Source of the DNA: Pseudomonas ekonensis
GTDB lineage: Bacteria > Pseudomonadota > Gammaproteobacteria > Pseudomonadales > Pseudomonadaceae
Assembly: GCF_019145435.1 (NCBI RefSeq)
Contig: NZ_JAHSTS010000002.1
Coordinates: 124,001-188,000 of the forward strand
DNA length: 64,000 bases
Direction of reading: 5' to 3'
Shown: in pieces, positions 51,138 through 60,822 of the stretch
How the letters are laid out: each line of letters starts with the position of its first letter
How positions within the stretch are numbered: the stretch's first letter is position 1
Made by a program: the position numbers and the translations under genes
Notes under the pieces: model-generated
Database searches by the model: none
The model's input: only the letters and a program-made list of their open reading frames with translations
What the model was told of the DNA's origin: nothing

Positions 51138-52784
51138 TTACAGCGCCATGTCACGTGCAGCGTTTTCCTTCGGCGCCTTGGCCTTGTCGGCCGCAGCGTC
51201 CGCCGCCGGGGCAGCCTGGCCGATGACCGGCGGGGTCGGCAGTTCCAGGACCTTGGCGGTGTAGGCCCACTCTTCGGCCACTTTGGCCGGATCGCTGTTC
51301 AGCTGGGTGCCGTAGCTTGGAACGATCTGGTGCAGCTTGGCTTGCCACTCGGGGGTGGCGACCTTGTCCTTGAAGACCTTCTGCAGCACGCTCAGCATGA
51401 TCGGTGCAGCGGTCGAAGCGCCTGGCGATGCGCCCAGCAGACCGGCGATGGTGCCGTCCTGCGAAGCGACGATCTCGGTGCCCAGCTTCAGCACGCCACC
51501 GGCCTGCTCGTCGCGCTTGATGATCTGCACGCGCTGGCCGGCCTGCCACAGGCGCCAGTCTTCGGCCTTGGCGTTCGGGAAGTATTCCTTCAGCGCGTTC
51601 AGGCGGTCTTCATCCGACAGCATCAGTTGGCCGGCGAGGTACTCGACCAGCGGGTATTCCTTGATGCCGACCTTGGTCATAGGCCAGATGTTGTGGGTGG
51701 TGGTGCTGGTCAGCAGGTCCAGGTACGAACCTTCCTTGAGGAACTTGGTGCTGAAGGTCGCGAACGGCCCGAACAGGATGACGCGCTTGCCGTCCAGTAC
51801 GCGGGTGTCCAGGTGAGGAACGGACATCGGCGGCGCGCCGACGGACGCCTTGCCGTAGGCCTTGGCCAGGTGCTGCTCGGCGATGGCCGGGTTCTCGGTC
51901 ACCAGGAACGAACCGCCCACCGGGAAGCCGGCGTATTCCTTGGCTTCTTCGATGCCGGACTTCTGCAGCAGGTGCAGGGCACCGCCGCCGGCGCCGATGA
52001 ACACGAACTTGGCGTCGGTCTCGGTCTTGGTGCCGTCCTTCAGGTTCTTGTAGCTGACGCGCCAGCTGCCGTCGGCGTTCTTGGTGATGTCCTGCACTTC
52101 GCTCGACAGCTTCAGGTCGAAGTTCGGCTTGGTCTGCAGGTAGCCGGCGAACTGGCGGGTGATCTCGCCGAAGTTCATGTCGGTGCCCAGCGGGCTCCAG
52201 GTGGCCGCGATCTTCTGGTTCGGGTCACGCCCTTCCATCATCAGCGGAACCCACTTCTTGATCACTTCCGGATCTTCGGAGTACTGCATGCCGGCGAACA
52301 GCGGGCTCGCCTGCAGGGCTTCGTAGCGTTTCTTCAGGAACTTGATGTTGTCGTCACCCCACACGAAGCTCATGTGCGGCGTGGTGTTGATGAACGAGCG
52401 CGGGTTCTTCAGCACGCCCTGGCGAACCTGCCAGGCCCAGAACTGACGGGACACCTGGAACGCTTCGTTGATCTCGACGGCTTTCGGGATCGACACCTTG
52501 CCGTTCTCGTCTTCCGGGGTGTAGTTCAGCTCGGCCAGCGCGGAGTGGCCAGTACCGGCGTTGTTCCAGCCGTTGGAGCTTTCCAGGGCGACGCCGTCCA
52601 GGCGCTCGACCATCTCCATCGACCAGCCCGGCTCCAGCTCGTTGAGCCACACACCCAGGGTGGTGCTCATGATGCCGCCGCCGATCAGCAGCACGTCCAC
52701 TTTCTTCGCTTCTTCCGCGTAGGCGGACGACAGCCCCATCGACAAAGCCAGCCCCAGCAAGGCCGTGTTCACTTTCTTAAACAT
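51138..52784 (-). CDS. mqo: Malate:quinone oxidoreductase with N-terminal signal-like peptide
   Basis: 548 residues from ATG 52784 with AGGTG upstream; a GTG at 52793 is also in frame. [20 protein letters not shown] is the FAD motif and [20 protein letters not shown] an MQO signature; [20 protein letters not shown] is near the C-terminus. It oxidises malate to oxaloacetate and passes electrons to quinone. Residues 1-27 ([19 protein letters not shown]) look like a cleavable signal, unusual for a family known as cytoplasmic-side membrane-bound. An Ala/Lys-rich C-terminal tail is extra. Confidence 0.92.
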   Translation of the reverse strand: MFKKVNTALLGLALSMGLSSAYAEEAKKVDVLLIGGGIMSTTLGVWLNELEPGWSMEMVERLDGVALESSNGWNNAGTGHSALAELNYTPEDENGKVSIPKAVEINEAFQVSRQFWAWQVRQGVLKNPRSFINTTPHMSFVWGDDNIKFLKKRYEALQASPLFAGMQYSEDPEVIKKWVPLMMEGRDPNQKIAATWSPLGTDMNFGEITRQFAGYLQTKPNFDLKLSSEVQDITKNADGSWRVSYKNLKDGTKTETDAKFVFIGAGGGALHLLQKSGIEEAKEYAGFPVGGSFLVTENPAIAEQHLAKAYGKASVGAPPMSVPHLDTRVLDGKRVILFGPFATFSTKFLKEGSYLDLLTSTTTHNIWPMTKVGIKEYPLVEYLAGQLMLSDEDRLNALKEYFPNAKAEDWRLWQAGQRVQIIKRDEQAGGVLKLGTEIVASQDGTIAGLLGASPGASTAAPIMLSVLQKVFKDKVATPEWQAKLHQIVPSYGTQLNSDPAKVAEEWAYTAKVLELPTPPVIGQAAPAADAAADKAKAPKENAARDMAL

Positions 52785-53286
52785 CTGTTGCACCTATGAT
52801 AAAACGCCTTCCGCCCGCCGCTGTTGTGCGTGTGCGGCCCCTTGTTCGCGACGCTCAGGCCAGCGGCGCGGGTTGCGGCACACTTCAAAATTGACGGGTG
52901 GGCACACAAGGCCGACATGCGACATCGGCCTCAGTTATATGTCCCTTCTGAACTGACTTCTTATCATTATTGGCTTCAGCTACTTGAGCGACAGTGATTC
53001 CGCCGGCCCGCGAATGGCGGGCCGAACCGAATGAGGTCAAACCAAGTTGGCGCGAAGAATATCACGTCAGGGCCAACCCGCGCGTCTGTTCCCGACTTGG
53101 CGGTCTCTTTGCGCCTGCCCCGTTATCGGCCGCGCGGGGCGGAACATGACGGTGGGCCGGGCTCTGACTGAAGCCTTTCAGCCATTTCCACCCCATTTCC
53201 GGGTGTCCCATCGCGAGCAGGCTCGCTCCCACAGGGTTCACCGGTGATTCGGCAATGTGTTACTCCGTGTTAACAACGGAAGCCCG
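52785..53286. other. 502-bp intergenic region with hairpins and a single REP
   Basis: No credible gene. GGCCGA(CATGCGACA)TCGGCC at about 52910-52932 and CGGCCCGC(GAATG)GCGGGCCG at about 53004-53026 are hairpins without T-runs. A single REP (CATCGCGAGCAGGCTCGCTC) is at 53210. AT-rich sequence at 52930-52985 may hold the mqo promoter. Confidence 0.55.
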
Positions 53287-54900
53287 TCACAGCCGGAACC
53301 GGTCCACCGACTGCGCCAAACGCCCCGCCAGGCTCGACAGTTCATCGGTGGTGCCCGCCGTCTCGCCGATCACCTTGCTGTTGCCCTCGGACATTCCGGC
53401 GATCATCTCCACCTGATGGGCGATTTCGTTGCTGGCCTGGCTCTGCTCGCCGATGGTGCGGGTGATGTCGTTGACCAGTTGCGTGGTGTTGAGGGTGGCC
53501 TCGAGGATCTCGCGGATGGCGCGCTCGACATCGGCCGTGACCGCCATGCCCTTGTCGACCTGGGCCACGCCGGCCTCCATGCTGCTGACCGCCTCGCGGG
53601 TGCTGTTCTGGATGCGTTCGACCATGGCGGCGATTTCCTGGGTCGAGGCGCTCGTGCGGGCCGCGAGGCTGCGCACCTCGTCGGCGACCACTGCGAAACC
53701 GCGCCCCTGTTCGCCCGCCCGGGCGGCTTCGATGGCGGCATTGAGCGCCAGCAAATTGGTCTGGTCGGCGATGCTCTTGATCACCTGGATGATGTTGAAG
53801 ATCCCTTCCGACTCCTGGTCCAGCGTCCGGATGACCTGGGCCGAGCGCTTGGCCGAATGGGCGATGTCCTCCATGTCGCTGACCACCTGGTGGATCACCT
53901 GCCCGCCGTTCTTGGCCAGGGTCTCGGCCTGGCTCGCCATGTTCAGGGCCCGCTCGGCGTGGCGGGTGATCTCTTCGATGCTGGCGGTCATCTGGCCTGC
54001 GGCGGCGGCCATGGTGCCGGCGGCGGCGCTCTGCTGCTGGCTGCTGTCGGCGACCTGGTGGCAGCCGTGGCTGAGCTGCTCGCTCATGCCGCTGACGCCG
54101 TGGGCGTTGCGCCGCACCACGTCGATCATGTCGCGCAGGTCGCGCTGCATGGTGCCCAGGGTGCGGATCAGGCTGCTGGCTTCGTCCCGGCCGGCGGGCT
54201 CGGCGATCGGTTCGCTGAGGTTGCCGTGGGCGATGCTCTCGGCGATGCGGCTGGCGGCCCTCAAGGGCCCGGTGATGCCCAGGTACACCCAGCGGCCCTC
54301 GGCCAACAGCAGCAGAAGGCTGGCCAGCAGCACGGCGCCGAGGGCGATGTTGGCGCCGCGGATCGCTGCGCCGGTGCCTTCGCCGGTCTGGCGGGTGTTG
54401 CTCTCGATCAGTTCGCTGAGGGCGGCCATGCGCTCCTCCAGTTGGCTGAACGCCGTGTTGAACGTGCCCAGTTCCTGCTGCGCCGCCTCGGGGTCGTCCA
54501 GCGCCAGGCCGACGATCCGTTCGCCCGCGCCGATGTAGGTGTCCAGGCTCGGCTTGATCTGCTCGAGCGCGGCGCGGATAGTCGGGTTGACCGGCAGCTT
54601 GAGGTTCTCGCCCAGCACCTCGCGAAAATGCGCCGCGTGTTCGTTCACCGACTGGCGCACCTCGTCCGCCGTGCTGGTGCTTTTGCCAAGCCCGGTCAGC
54701 ATCGCCGAGAACACGTCGGCGCGCAGGGCGTCGTGCATCATGTCGGCTTCCAGGTGGTTGCGCAGCGCGGACATGCTCACCGCGCTGTCGTCGAAGGCGG
54801 CGGACATCCGCCCGTTCCCCACATAGCTCACCAGACTGACGATCAGCGCCGTCACCAGGCTGGTCGCTATCAGCAGCATCAAGCGCAGTTTGATCGACAC
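53287..54900 (-). CDS. Methyl-accepting chemotaxis protein
   Basis: 537 residues from GTG 54900, chosen for the GGGAGGA 7 bases upstream. TM1 is about residues 8-29 (LMLLIATSLVTALIVSLVSY), then a four-helix-bundle ligand domain (about 30-180), TM2 (GAVLLASLLLLLAEGRWVYL), a HAMP domain and the signalling domain with the invariant hairpin DQTNLLALNAAIEAARAGEQ. Controls CheA at the chemoreceptor array. The ligand is not predictable from sequence. Confidence 0.92.
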   Translation of the reverse strand: MSIKLRLMLLIATSLVTALIVSLVSYVGNGRMSAAFDDSAVSMSALRNHLEADMMHDALRADVFSAMLTGLGKSTSTADEVRQSVNEHAAHFREVLGENLKLPVNPTIRAALEQIKPSLDTYIGAGERIVGLALDDPEAAQQELGTFNTAFSQLEERMAALSELIESNTRQTGEGTGAAIRGANIALGAVLLASLLLLLAEGRWVYLGITGPLRAASRIAESIAHGNLSEPIAEPAGRDEASSLIRTLGTMQRDLRDMIDVVRRNAHGVSGMSEQLSHGCHQVADSSQQQSAAAGTMAAAAGQMTASIEEITRHAERALNMASQAETLAKNGGQVIHQVVSDMEDIAHSAKRSAQVIRTLDQESEGIFNIIQVIKSIADQTNLLALNAAIEAARAGEQGRGFAVVADEVRSLAARTSASTQEIAAMVERIQNSTREAVSSMEAGVAQVDKGMAVTADVERAIREILEATLNTTQLVNDITRTIGEQSQASNEIAHQVEMIAGMSEGNSKVIGETAGTTDELSSLAGRLAQSVDRFRL

Positions 54901-55104
54901 CGTGGTTTCCTCCCTGGTCACGCCGCCAATTGAGCCGTCAGTGTTTGAGTTAAGCCTATTTCCGCCGGCCTGCCGCACCGGAACGTCTGCGCGTGTGCCG
55001 GCGCCCCGCCGTCCGCCCTCCGGCACGGAACTCCCGCGCCGCCGCGCACCTCTCACATTATGTGGTAAGCCCATTTAGCCGCTTGCTGTTGGAGGTACAC
55101 CGCC

Positions 55105-55419
55105 ATGCGCCACTTAGTGCTCGTTTCGTCCCTCATCCTCTGCCTGCCCTTCGGCTCGGCCCTGGCCCGCGTGGACGCGGGCGACGTCGCCACTTCGGCA
55201 GGGATCTCCGCATCGCTCTACTCGACCTTCAAGGATCACAAAATGGTGATTCCGGCCCGTGACGACCTGTCGGCCTTCGTCGCCAGCGGCGGCGCCATCC
55301 GGGGCGTGTACCTGGAATCGGTGCTGCAGCAGGTGCGCCAGGACAACCCAGGCCTTACAGCCAGCGACGAAGAACTGGCCAACGCCATCCTGGCCCATTA
55401 CGAAGGCCTGTCGCAGTAG
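55105..55419 (+). CDS. DUF2388 family secreted protein
   Basis: 104 residues: a signal peptide (MRHLVLVSSLILCLPFGSAL, cleaved near ALA/RVD), then DVATSAGISASLYSTFKDHK and VYLESVLQQVRQDNPGLTAS, the DUF2388 pattern. GGAGG precedes the ATG. DUF2388 proteins are small exported Pseudomonas proteins without assigned function. Confidence 0.83.
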   Translation: MRHLVLVSSLILCLPFGSALARVDAGDVATSAGISASLYSTFKDHKMVIPARDDLSAFVASGGAIRGVYLESVLQQVRQDNPGLTASDEELANAILAHYEGLSQ

Positions 55420-55521
55420 GCCCTCGCTCCCGGCAGCGGTGGCCGACCGGATCAGCCACCCTTTCGCCCTGCCGATGGACGGCAGGCGGGCGAGCATGGG
55501 CAAAACCGTCGGACGGCCTCT

Positions 55522-55935
55522 ATGATGGAGGCCATGACGATTTGCGCACCGATCCGTTCCCCCTGCCCTCCCGGCGCCTGCAATTGCGGGCGCGATCCGC
55601 TGCTGGAGAATCCCGGCGCGGATGTGCGCATCCTGATGCTGACCCGTCAGGAGGAAAAGCGCCTGCTCGAGCGCCTGGAGAACCTGCAGAGCCTGGCCGA
55701 CCTCGAACGCCTGCAAGGCCGGATGTTCGAGCAGTTGGGCATCCGCGTGAGCATCTCGCCGGGCGCCAGCGAAGTGCGCACGATGCGCGGCATCGCCATC
55801 GACATCGATGAGCTGCCCGGCCTGTGCCGCAAGACCCGCCAGTCGATTCCGGCCGCCATCCGCCGCGGGCTGGAGCGCCATCCCGAAGTCGCCTTCGCGC
55901 TGCTCAACGCCCACGACCTGCTGCGCGACGCCTGA
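55522..55935 (+). CDS. Conserved-type hypothetical protein with N-terminal Cys cluster
   Basis: 137 residues; a second ATG at 55534 is also possible. Early cysteines (CPPGACNCGRDPLLE) could bind metal; a helical centre (LTRQEEKRLLERLENLQSLA) and an alpha/beta C-terminus follow. No signal peptide. Family not recognised. It ends 9 bp before the convergent DUF533 gene. Confidence 0.62.
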   Translation: MMEAMTICAPIRSPCPPGACNCGRDPLLENPGADVRILMLTRQEEKRLLERLENLQSLADLERLQGRMFEQLGIRVSISPGASEVRTMRGIAIDIDELPGLCRKTRQSIPAAIRRGLERHPEVAFALLNAHDLLRDA

Positions 55936-55944
55936 CGGCTCCGG

Positions 55945-56673
55945 TCAGGCACCGCCGCCCTTGGCCTGCTGCTCCAGGTGCACCTGCAGATCGGGATCGA
56001 TCCCCAGGGCCGCCGCCAGCTCGTCCAGATAATTGCGTTCGGCCTCCTGCTGATCGTCCACCAACATCACACTGGCCAGGTACATCTCGGCGGCCATCGC
56101 CGGATCGCCCTGGGCCGACTGCGCCACCTCCGCAGGATCCAGCGGTTTGGCCACTTCGGCGTCGAGCCATGCCTGCAGTTGCGGATCATCGGTGTGGCGG
56201 CCGATTTCGCTGCTGATCATATGTTTTTCCGACTCGTCGATGCGCCCGTCGGCCTTGGCCGCGGCGATCAGCGCACGCAGCACCGCGTGGCTGTGTTCCT
56301 CGACCTGCGGGCCGGAGAGCATGTCCGCGGTCTGCGGCGTCTGTTGCGGGGCGGCGCTGGCCTGGCTGCGTTGCCAGGCCTGGTACGCCTGGAACGCCAT
56401 CATCCCGAGCGAGGCCAGCGCCGCGTAGTTGGTGCCGCCGGAGCGGCCCTGAGCGCCACCGCCCAACGCCCCGCCCCCCAGCAGCCCGCCAAGCAACCCG
56501 CCCAGACCGCCCAACCCGCCGGCGGGCGCTCCGCCTCCGCTGTTGCCGCCGCCCAGCAAGCCACCGAGCAGGCCGCCGAGTCCGCCCAGGCCGTCGCCGG
56601 CCGAAGCGCCGCGTTGTTGTCCCGCAGAGGCCTGGCCCCGCAGCAGTTGTTCAAGCAAATCGCTGGTGTTCAT
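55945..56673 (-). CDS. DUF533 family (TerB-like) protein with Gly-rich N-terminus
   Basis: 242 residues from ATG 56673 with GGAGGAC upstream. Residues 1-90 have two Gly/Leu repeats (GLGGLGGLLGGLLGGG twice); the C-terminal part (LRALIAAAKADGRIDESEKH, MYLASVMLVDDQQEAERNYL) is the DUF533/TerB helical domain. A short hydrophobic segment joins them. Inner-membrane-associated family of unknown function. Confidence 0.85.
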   Translation of the reverse strand: MNTSDLLEQLLRGQASAGQQRGASAGDGLGGLGGLLGGLLGGGNSGGGAPAGGLGGLGGLLGGLLGGGALGGGAQGRSGGTNYAALASLGMMAFQAYQAWQRSQASAAPQQTPQTADMLSGPQVEEHSHAVLRALIAAAKADGRIDESEKHMISSEIGRHTDDPQLQAWLDAEVAKPLDPAEVAQSAQGDPAMAAEMYLASVMLVDDQQEAERNYLDELAAALGIDPDLQVHLEQQAKGGGA

Positions 56674-56891
56674 GACGGTGTCCTCCGTAGGCGCGTATGC
56701 GTCTGGCAACGATAGTCCTGCGCTGCCGCAGCGCCAGCACCGTTTGGCTGAAGCGCCGGGCCGGGGGGCGATTTCTCCAGCGTCATTTTTGCGCAGCCAG
56801 CTAACATTCATTGAGGGTGAACCTTATCCCGGCCCCACCGGTCGATACCTGCAACCCGACCCGGCCCGCTTCACTTTCTGGAGAACGCCCC

Positions 56892-57614
56892 GTGATATCG
56901 ACCGTCCACATCGCCAGGCTCAAGGCCTGGGGCGCCCACGGATTCACCGCGACCGGCGTGGTCACCGCTTTCCTGGCCACCCTCGCGCTGCTGGAGAACC
57001 AGCCGACCCATTGCCTGATGTGGCTGGGCGTTGCGCTGATCGTCGACGGCCTGGACGGGGCGCTGGCGCGCAAGGTCAACGTGCAGTCGGTGCTGCCGAG
57101 CTTCGACGGCTCGATCCTCGACCTGGTGATCGACTACCTGACGTACGTGTTCATCCCCGCGCTGTTCATCTACCGCTACATTCCCCTGCCCGACTACACC
57201 CTGTTGCTGACGGTGTCGCTGATCCTGGTGTCGTCGCTGTTCTGCTTCTGCAACGTCAACATGAAGAGCAAGGACAACTACTTCGTCGGCTTCCCCGCCG
57301 CGTGGAACGTAGTCGCGCTGTGCCTGTACATCATTGCGCCAGGGCCGTGGCTCACCCTGCTGACGGTGGTCGGCCTGGCGCTGCTGACCGTGACCCGAAT
57401 GAAGTTCCTGCACCCGTTCCGCGTGCGCCGGTTCATGCCGATCAACATCGCGGTGACGGCCATCTGGCTGCTGTGCAGCCTGTCGCTGGTGCTCAACCAT
57501 CCGGTGATCAACCCGTTCGTGATGGGGCTGTGGCTGCTGATGTCGGCGTACTTCCTCGGGATCTGCGTCTGGCGCACGGCGCTGGAGTGGTTCGACGGCG
57601 CTCACCTGAAATAG
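56892..57614 (+). CDS. pcs: Phosphatidylcholine synthase
   Basis: 240 residues from GTG 56892 (TGGAGAA upstream), the normal Pcs length. The CDP-alcohol phosphotransferase motif is DGALAR, then 12 residues to GSILDLVID, giving DGx2ARx12Gx3Dx3D; the 12-residue spacing marks Pcs rather than other family members. Eight membrane segments. It condenses CDP-diacylglycerol with choline to form phosphatidylcholine. Confidence 0.9.
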   Translation: MISTVHIARLKAWGAHGFTATGVVTAFLATLALLENQPTHCLMWLGVALIVDGLDGALARKVNVQSVLPSFDGSILDLVIDYLTYVFIPALFIYRYIPLPDYTLLLTVSLILVSSLFCFCNVNMKSKDNYFVGFPAAWNVVALCLYIIAPGPWLTLLTVVGLALLTVTRMKFLHPFRVRRFMPINIAVTAIWLLCSLSLVLNHPVINPFVMGLWLLMSAYFLGICVWRTALEWFDGAHLK

Positions 57615-57623
57615 AGGTTTCTC

Positions 57624-58010
57624 ATGCCGATCCGCATCGTGCGCCTGGGCTCGCCCCGCGCACCCGAAGAAGGCCTGCGCCTGGGCACCGTGCGCCGCCC
57701 GCCGCGCGGGGTGCCCAAGGCCGAGTTCGCCCGCCGTGATTTCTATGATGTGTGGCAGCCGCTGCTGTCGCCCAGCGCCGACCTGGTGGCCGAAGCGCTG
57801 CACGCCGAGGACGCCAAGGCCTGGGCCGCGTTCGTGCGCAAGTTCAAGGCCGAGATGAAACAGCCGGCGGCGAGCCAGATGCTGGATCTGCTGGCGGCGC
57901 TGTCGCACCAGACTTCGTTCGCCCTTGGCTGCTATTGCGAAGAGGAGTCCCACTGCCACCGTTCGGTGCTGCGCGAATTGCTGGTGGCGCGGGGGGCGCA
58001 GGTCAGCTGA
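57624..58010 (+). CDS. DUF488 family protein
   Basis: 128 residues. RIVRLGSPRAPEEGLRLGTV at the start and ALGCYCEEESHCHRSVLREL near the end are DUF488 features, with a C-x(5)-C/H arrangement. Nine bp downstream of pcs, so co-transcribed. Function unknown. Confidence 0.83.
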   Translation: MPIRIVRLGSPRAPEEGLRLGTVRRPPRGVPKAEFARRDFYDVWQPLLSPSADLVAEALHAEDAKAWAAFVRKFKAEMKQPAASQMLDLLAALSHQTSFALGCYCEEESHCHRSVLRELLVARGAQVS

Positions 58011-58044
58011 GCGTTGCCGCGAGTCCTTCGTTGCCTGCCCCGCC

Positions 58045-58139
58045 GCTATCGCTGGCAAGCCAGCTCCCACAGCATCCGGGGCGTTCGCATCAACGGCGGA
58101 CAACCGCAGTCCCTGTGGGAGCTGGCTTGCCAGCGATAG
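58045..58139. repeat. REPIN (CTGGCTTGCCAGCGATAG type)
   Basis: CTATCGCTGGCAAGCCAGCT at 58046 and its exact inverse ending at 58139; between the DUF488 gene and the convergent methyltransferase gene. Confidence 0.85.
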
Positions 58140-58210
58140 CGATGGCCGCCTCGATGCAGGCAACCGCTCTACCGGCACTCGTCGCAGCACCTCACTTGCA
58201 GGAACAGGCC

Positions 58211-59023
58211 TCAGCGTTTGGCGATGACCACCTCCAGGTATTCGCTCGGCACCACCAGCGACTTTTCCCCGCCCCGGTTCAGGCTGTTGAGCAATTGGGC
58301 CAGATCGCTTTCCAGCGCCAGCCCGCTTTCCGGCGGCAGCGCGGCGAAGGCTTTGTGCACCGGTCCGTACCAGTGGCGGAAAATGTCGATGAAGTGCGCC
58401 GCCGAGCGGTAGCGGAAGTTGAAGTGGCGCCGCGTCACCTGAACCGCAAAATGGCGATCGTCGAAACGGGCGTGCAACCAGGCTTCCGTCCCCCAGTTCG
58501 AAGGCGGCTGGGCGCCGGCCGGCGGCGGCAGGTGCCGGCCCAGGGTCTTGAACATCTGGCCGACGAACCCTTCCGGGGTCCAGTTGGCCAGGCCGATCCG
58601 CCCGCCCCGTCGGCAGACCCGCCCCAGTTCGCTGGCCGCCTTGTCCTGGTCCGGTGCGAACATCACGCCGAAGGTCGACAGCACCGCGTCGAAACTGCTG
58701 TCGGCGAACGGCAGCGCTTCGGCGTCCGCCACCTGAAAGGTCACGTCCAGGTGTTCGGCGCGGGCCCGGTCCTGGCCGCGTTCGAGCAGCGCCGCGACGT
58801 AGTCGGTGGACGTCACCAGCGCGCCGCGCCGTGCCGCCGCCAGCGTCGCGTTGCCGTTGCCGGCGGCGACGTCCAGCACTTCTTCGTCGCAGCGCAGGTC
58901 GCAGGCCTCGGCGAGATTTTCGCCGACGATCTGCAAGGTGGTGCCGATCACGGCGTAGTCGCCGCTGGCCCAGGCGACTTTCTGGCGTTCCTTCAGGGCA
59001 GAGAGATCAATGGGGGTACTCAT
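58211..59023 (-). CDS. Class I SAM-dependent methyltransferase
   Basis: 270 residues. Motif I is EVLDVAAGNGNATLAAARRG, motif II VADAEALPFADSSFDAVL, and motif III GRIGLANWTPEGFVGQ, as in Ubi/COQ5-type small-molecule methyltransferases. Cytoplasmic; substrate unknown. 30 bp downstream of the DUF4242 gene, so perhaps one operon. Confidence 0.87.
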   Translation of the reverse strand: MSTPIDLSALKERQKVAWASGDYAVIGTTLQIVGENLAEACDLRCDEEVLDVAAGNGNATLAAARRGALVTSTDYVAALLERGQDRARAEHLDVTFQVADAEALPFADSSFDAVLSTFGVMFAPDQDKAASELGRVCRRGGRIGLANWTPEGFVGQMFKTLGRHLPPPAGAQPPSNWGTEAWLHARFDDRHFAVQVTRRHFNFRYRSAAHFIDIFRHWYGPVHKAFAALPPESGLALESDLAQLLNSLNRGGEKSLVVPSEYLEVVIAKR

Positions 59024-59053
59024 GATGCGCAGCTCCGCTGACGGTGGCCCGGC

Positions 59054-59326
59054 TCATTCGGCCGTGGTCGGGTCGATGATGCTCGTCACCTGCGACACGC
59101 TGTTGGCGGGGAATCCGCCCAGCCTGGCGTGCTCGCGAACCAGCGCTTCATCGGGGGCGATGTACACGCAGTAGATCTTGTCGCCGGTGACGTAGCTGTG
59201 CAGCCACTGCACCTGCGGCCCCAACTCACGCAACACCTGGCAGGACGTCTGCGAAACGGATTTGAGTTCTTGCGGCGAGAGCTTTCCGGCCCCTGGAATC
59301 TCGCGTTCAATCACAAACTTCGGCAT
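59054..59326 (-). CDS. DUF4242 family protein
   Basis: 90 residues: MPKFVIEREIPGAGKLSPQE and WLHSYVTGDKIYCVYIAPDE match DUF4242, a small ferredoxin-like-fold protein that in some members binds nickel. AGGTT-type ribosome-binding site upstream. Role unknown; upstream of the methyltransferase gene. Confidence 0.82.
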   Translation of the reverse strand: MPKFVIEREIPGAGKLSPQELKSVSQTSCQVLRELGPQVQWLHSYVTGDKIYCVYIAPDEALVREHARLGGFPANSVSQVTSIIDPTTAE

Positions 59327-59499
59327 GGCAACCTCGCTTGCTTCTCATCGGTGCTTGCGCCGGCAGTGGCGCAACCCGATCACTATCGCGCCGGGGGCGG
59401 CCGGCGTCCTTGCCAATCGTCCGGAGAGCCCGCAAAACCGGGGCTTTGCCGATGAGCGGCGGGGTTTTGTAAAGGCGCCGAAACACAACCGCGCCAACG

Positions 59500-59532
59500 G
59501 AAAACGGCCCGGGGCTTTCGCCTGCGGGCCGT
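59500..59532 (-). terminator. Putative terminator after the DipZ-like gene
   Basis: On the minus strand ACGGCCC, a 16-base loop, GGGCCGT and a short TTTT run, starting 13 bp after the stop codon. The T-run is weak. Confidence 0.5.
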
Positions 59533-59544
59533 CGGCTTGCGCGG

Positions 59545-60759
59545 TCATGCGGCCGGCGCTTTCGCCTCTTCCAGCAACTGCCGGATCAGCTGCTCCTGGG
59601 CCTCGTAGCGGCCTTCGCCGAAGTGGGTAAAGCGCACCTGCCCCTTGGCATCGATCAGGTAATGCGCCGGCCAGTACTGGTTGTCGAAATGGCGCCAGAT
59701 CGCGTAGTCGTTGTCGATGGCCACCGGGTAGGTGATGCCGAGCTTCTTCACCTGATCCTTGACGTTGTCGATGATCCGCTCGTAGCCGTATTCCGGCGTG
59801 TGCACGCCGATCACCACCAGGCCGTCCTTGCCGTACTTCTCTTCCCACGCCTTGACGTACGGCAGGGTGTGCTGGCAGTTGATGCAGTCGTAGGTCCAGA
59901 AGTCCACCAGCACCACTTTGCCGCGCAGGGATTCGGCCGTCAGCGGCGGCGAGTTCAGCCACTGCACGGCGCCGGACAGGGACGGCGTCGTGCCCTTGCC
60001 TTCATCCTCCATGGCCGAGTCCGCGCGCACCTTGCTGATGAAGTAGTCGACCACCTTCGGCACGTTCTCCAGCACGCCCTTCTCGACCGACGCCACACCT
60101 TCGGACGACGTGCTGGCCAGCAGGGGCTTGTCGGCGCCGGTGGCGATCACGGCGGCGGTGGCCAGCACCGCCACGCCGGCACCGCGACGCAACCAACCGG
60201 TGAACGGGATCGACGGTTTGAGCCGGTTGACCAGCCCGCGTCCGGCGAAGATCAAGGTGCCCAGCGACAGCGCACTGCCCGCGCCGTAGGCCAGCAGCAA
60301 CAGGCTGGTCTGGGCGTTGGCGCCTTGCAGCATGGCACCGGTGAGGATCACGCCCAGGATCGGCCCGGCGCAGGGTGCCCACAACAGGCCGGTGGCGACG
60401 CCGAGCATGATCGAGCCCATGGGCCCGGCCTTTTTCCGGGCGTCCGGATCGAGGCGGTTGCCGAGCAGGACGAAGGGACGCGACAGCCAGTCGCCGACCC
60501 GTGCCGAGATCAGCGACAGGGCGAACAGCACCATCACGAACAGCGCGATGTGGCGGCCGGTGTTGCTGGCCTGGATCACCCACTCACTGCTGACCACCGC
60601 CAGGCTGGAGACCAGCGCAAAGGTCAGGGCCATGCCGCCGAGGGTCAGCAGAATCGAGGAACGGCTGCGGTGGGCGCCGGCGAACAGGAACGGCACCACC
60701 GGCAGGATGCAGGGGCTGAGGACGGTCAGCAGGCCGCCCAGAAAAGCGATGAGGAGCAT
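59545..60759 (-). CDS. dipZ: DipZ-like thiol-redox membrane protein (CcdA + thioredoxin domain)
   Basis: 404 residues from ATG 60759, with AAGGTG upstream. The N-terminal half is a six-helix CcdA/DsbD-type membrane domain with the two Cys residues (TVLSPCILPVVPF, LLWAPCAGPILGV). The C-terminal periplasmic thioredoxin-like domain has VDFWTYDCINCQHTLPYVKA (CxxC). A long linker joins them. It moves reducing power across the inner membrane to periplasmic targets. Next to two small secreted proteins. Confidence 0.88.
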   Translation of the reverse strand: MLLIAFLGGLLTVLSPCILPVVPFLFAGAHRSRSSILLTLGGMALTFALVSSLAVVSSEWVIQASNTGRHIALFVMVLFALSLISARVGDWLSRPFVLLGNRLDPDARKKAGPMGSIMLGVATGLLWAPCAGPILGVILTGAMLQGANAQTSLLLLAYGAGSALSLGTLIFAGRGLVNRLKPSIPFTGWLRRGAGVAVLATAAVIATGADKPLLASTSSEGVASVEKGVLENVPKVVDYFISKVRADSAMEDEGKGTTPSLSGAVQWLNSPPLTAESLRGKVVLVDFWTYDCINCQHTLPYVKAWEEKYGKDGLVVIGVHTPEYGYERIIDNVKDQVKKLGITYPVAIDNDYAIWRHFDNQYWPAHYLIDAKGQVRFTHFGEGRYEAQEQLIRQLLEEAKAPAA

Positions 60760-60782
60760 GGGAGTCACCTTGATGTCGGGCG

Positions 60783-60810
60783 GTGGCGAGGGAACTCGGG
60801 CCCTCGCCAC
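60783..60810. repeat. Palindrome GGCGAGGG...CCCTCGCC
   Basis: GTGGCGAGGG, AACTCGG, GCCCTCGCCAC between the dipZ-like gene and the repeat protein gene; same class as 16978 and 36916. Confidence 0.65.
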
Positions 60811-60822
60811 AGGGGTTGGCGG

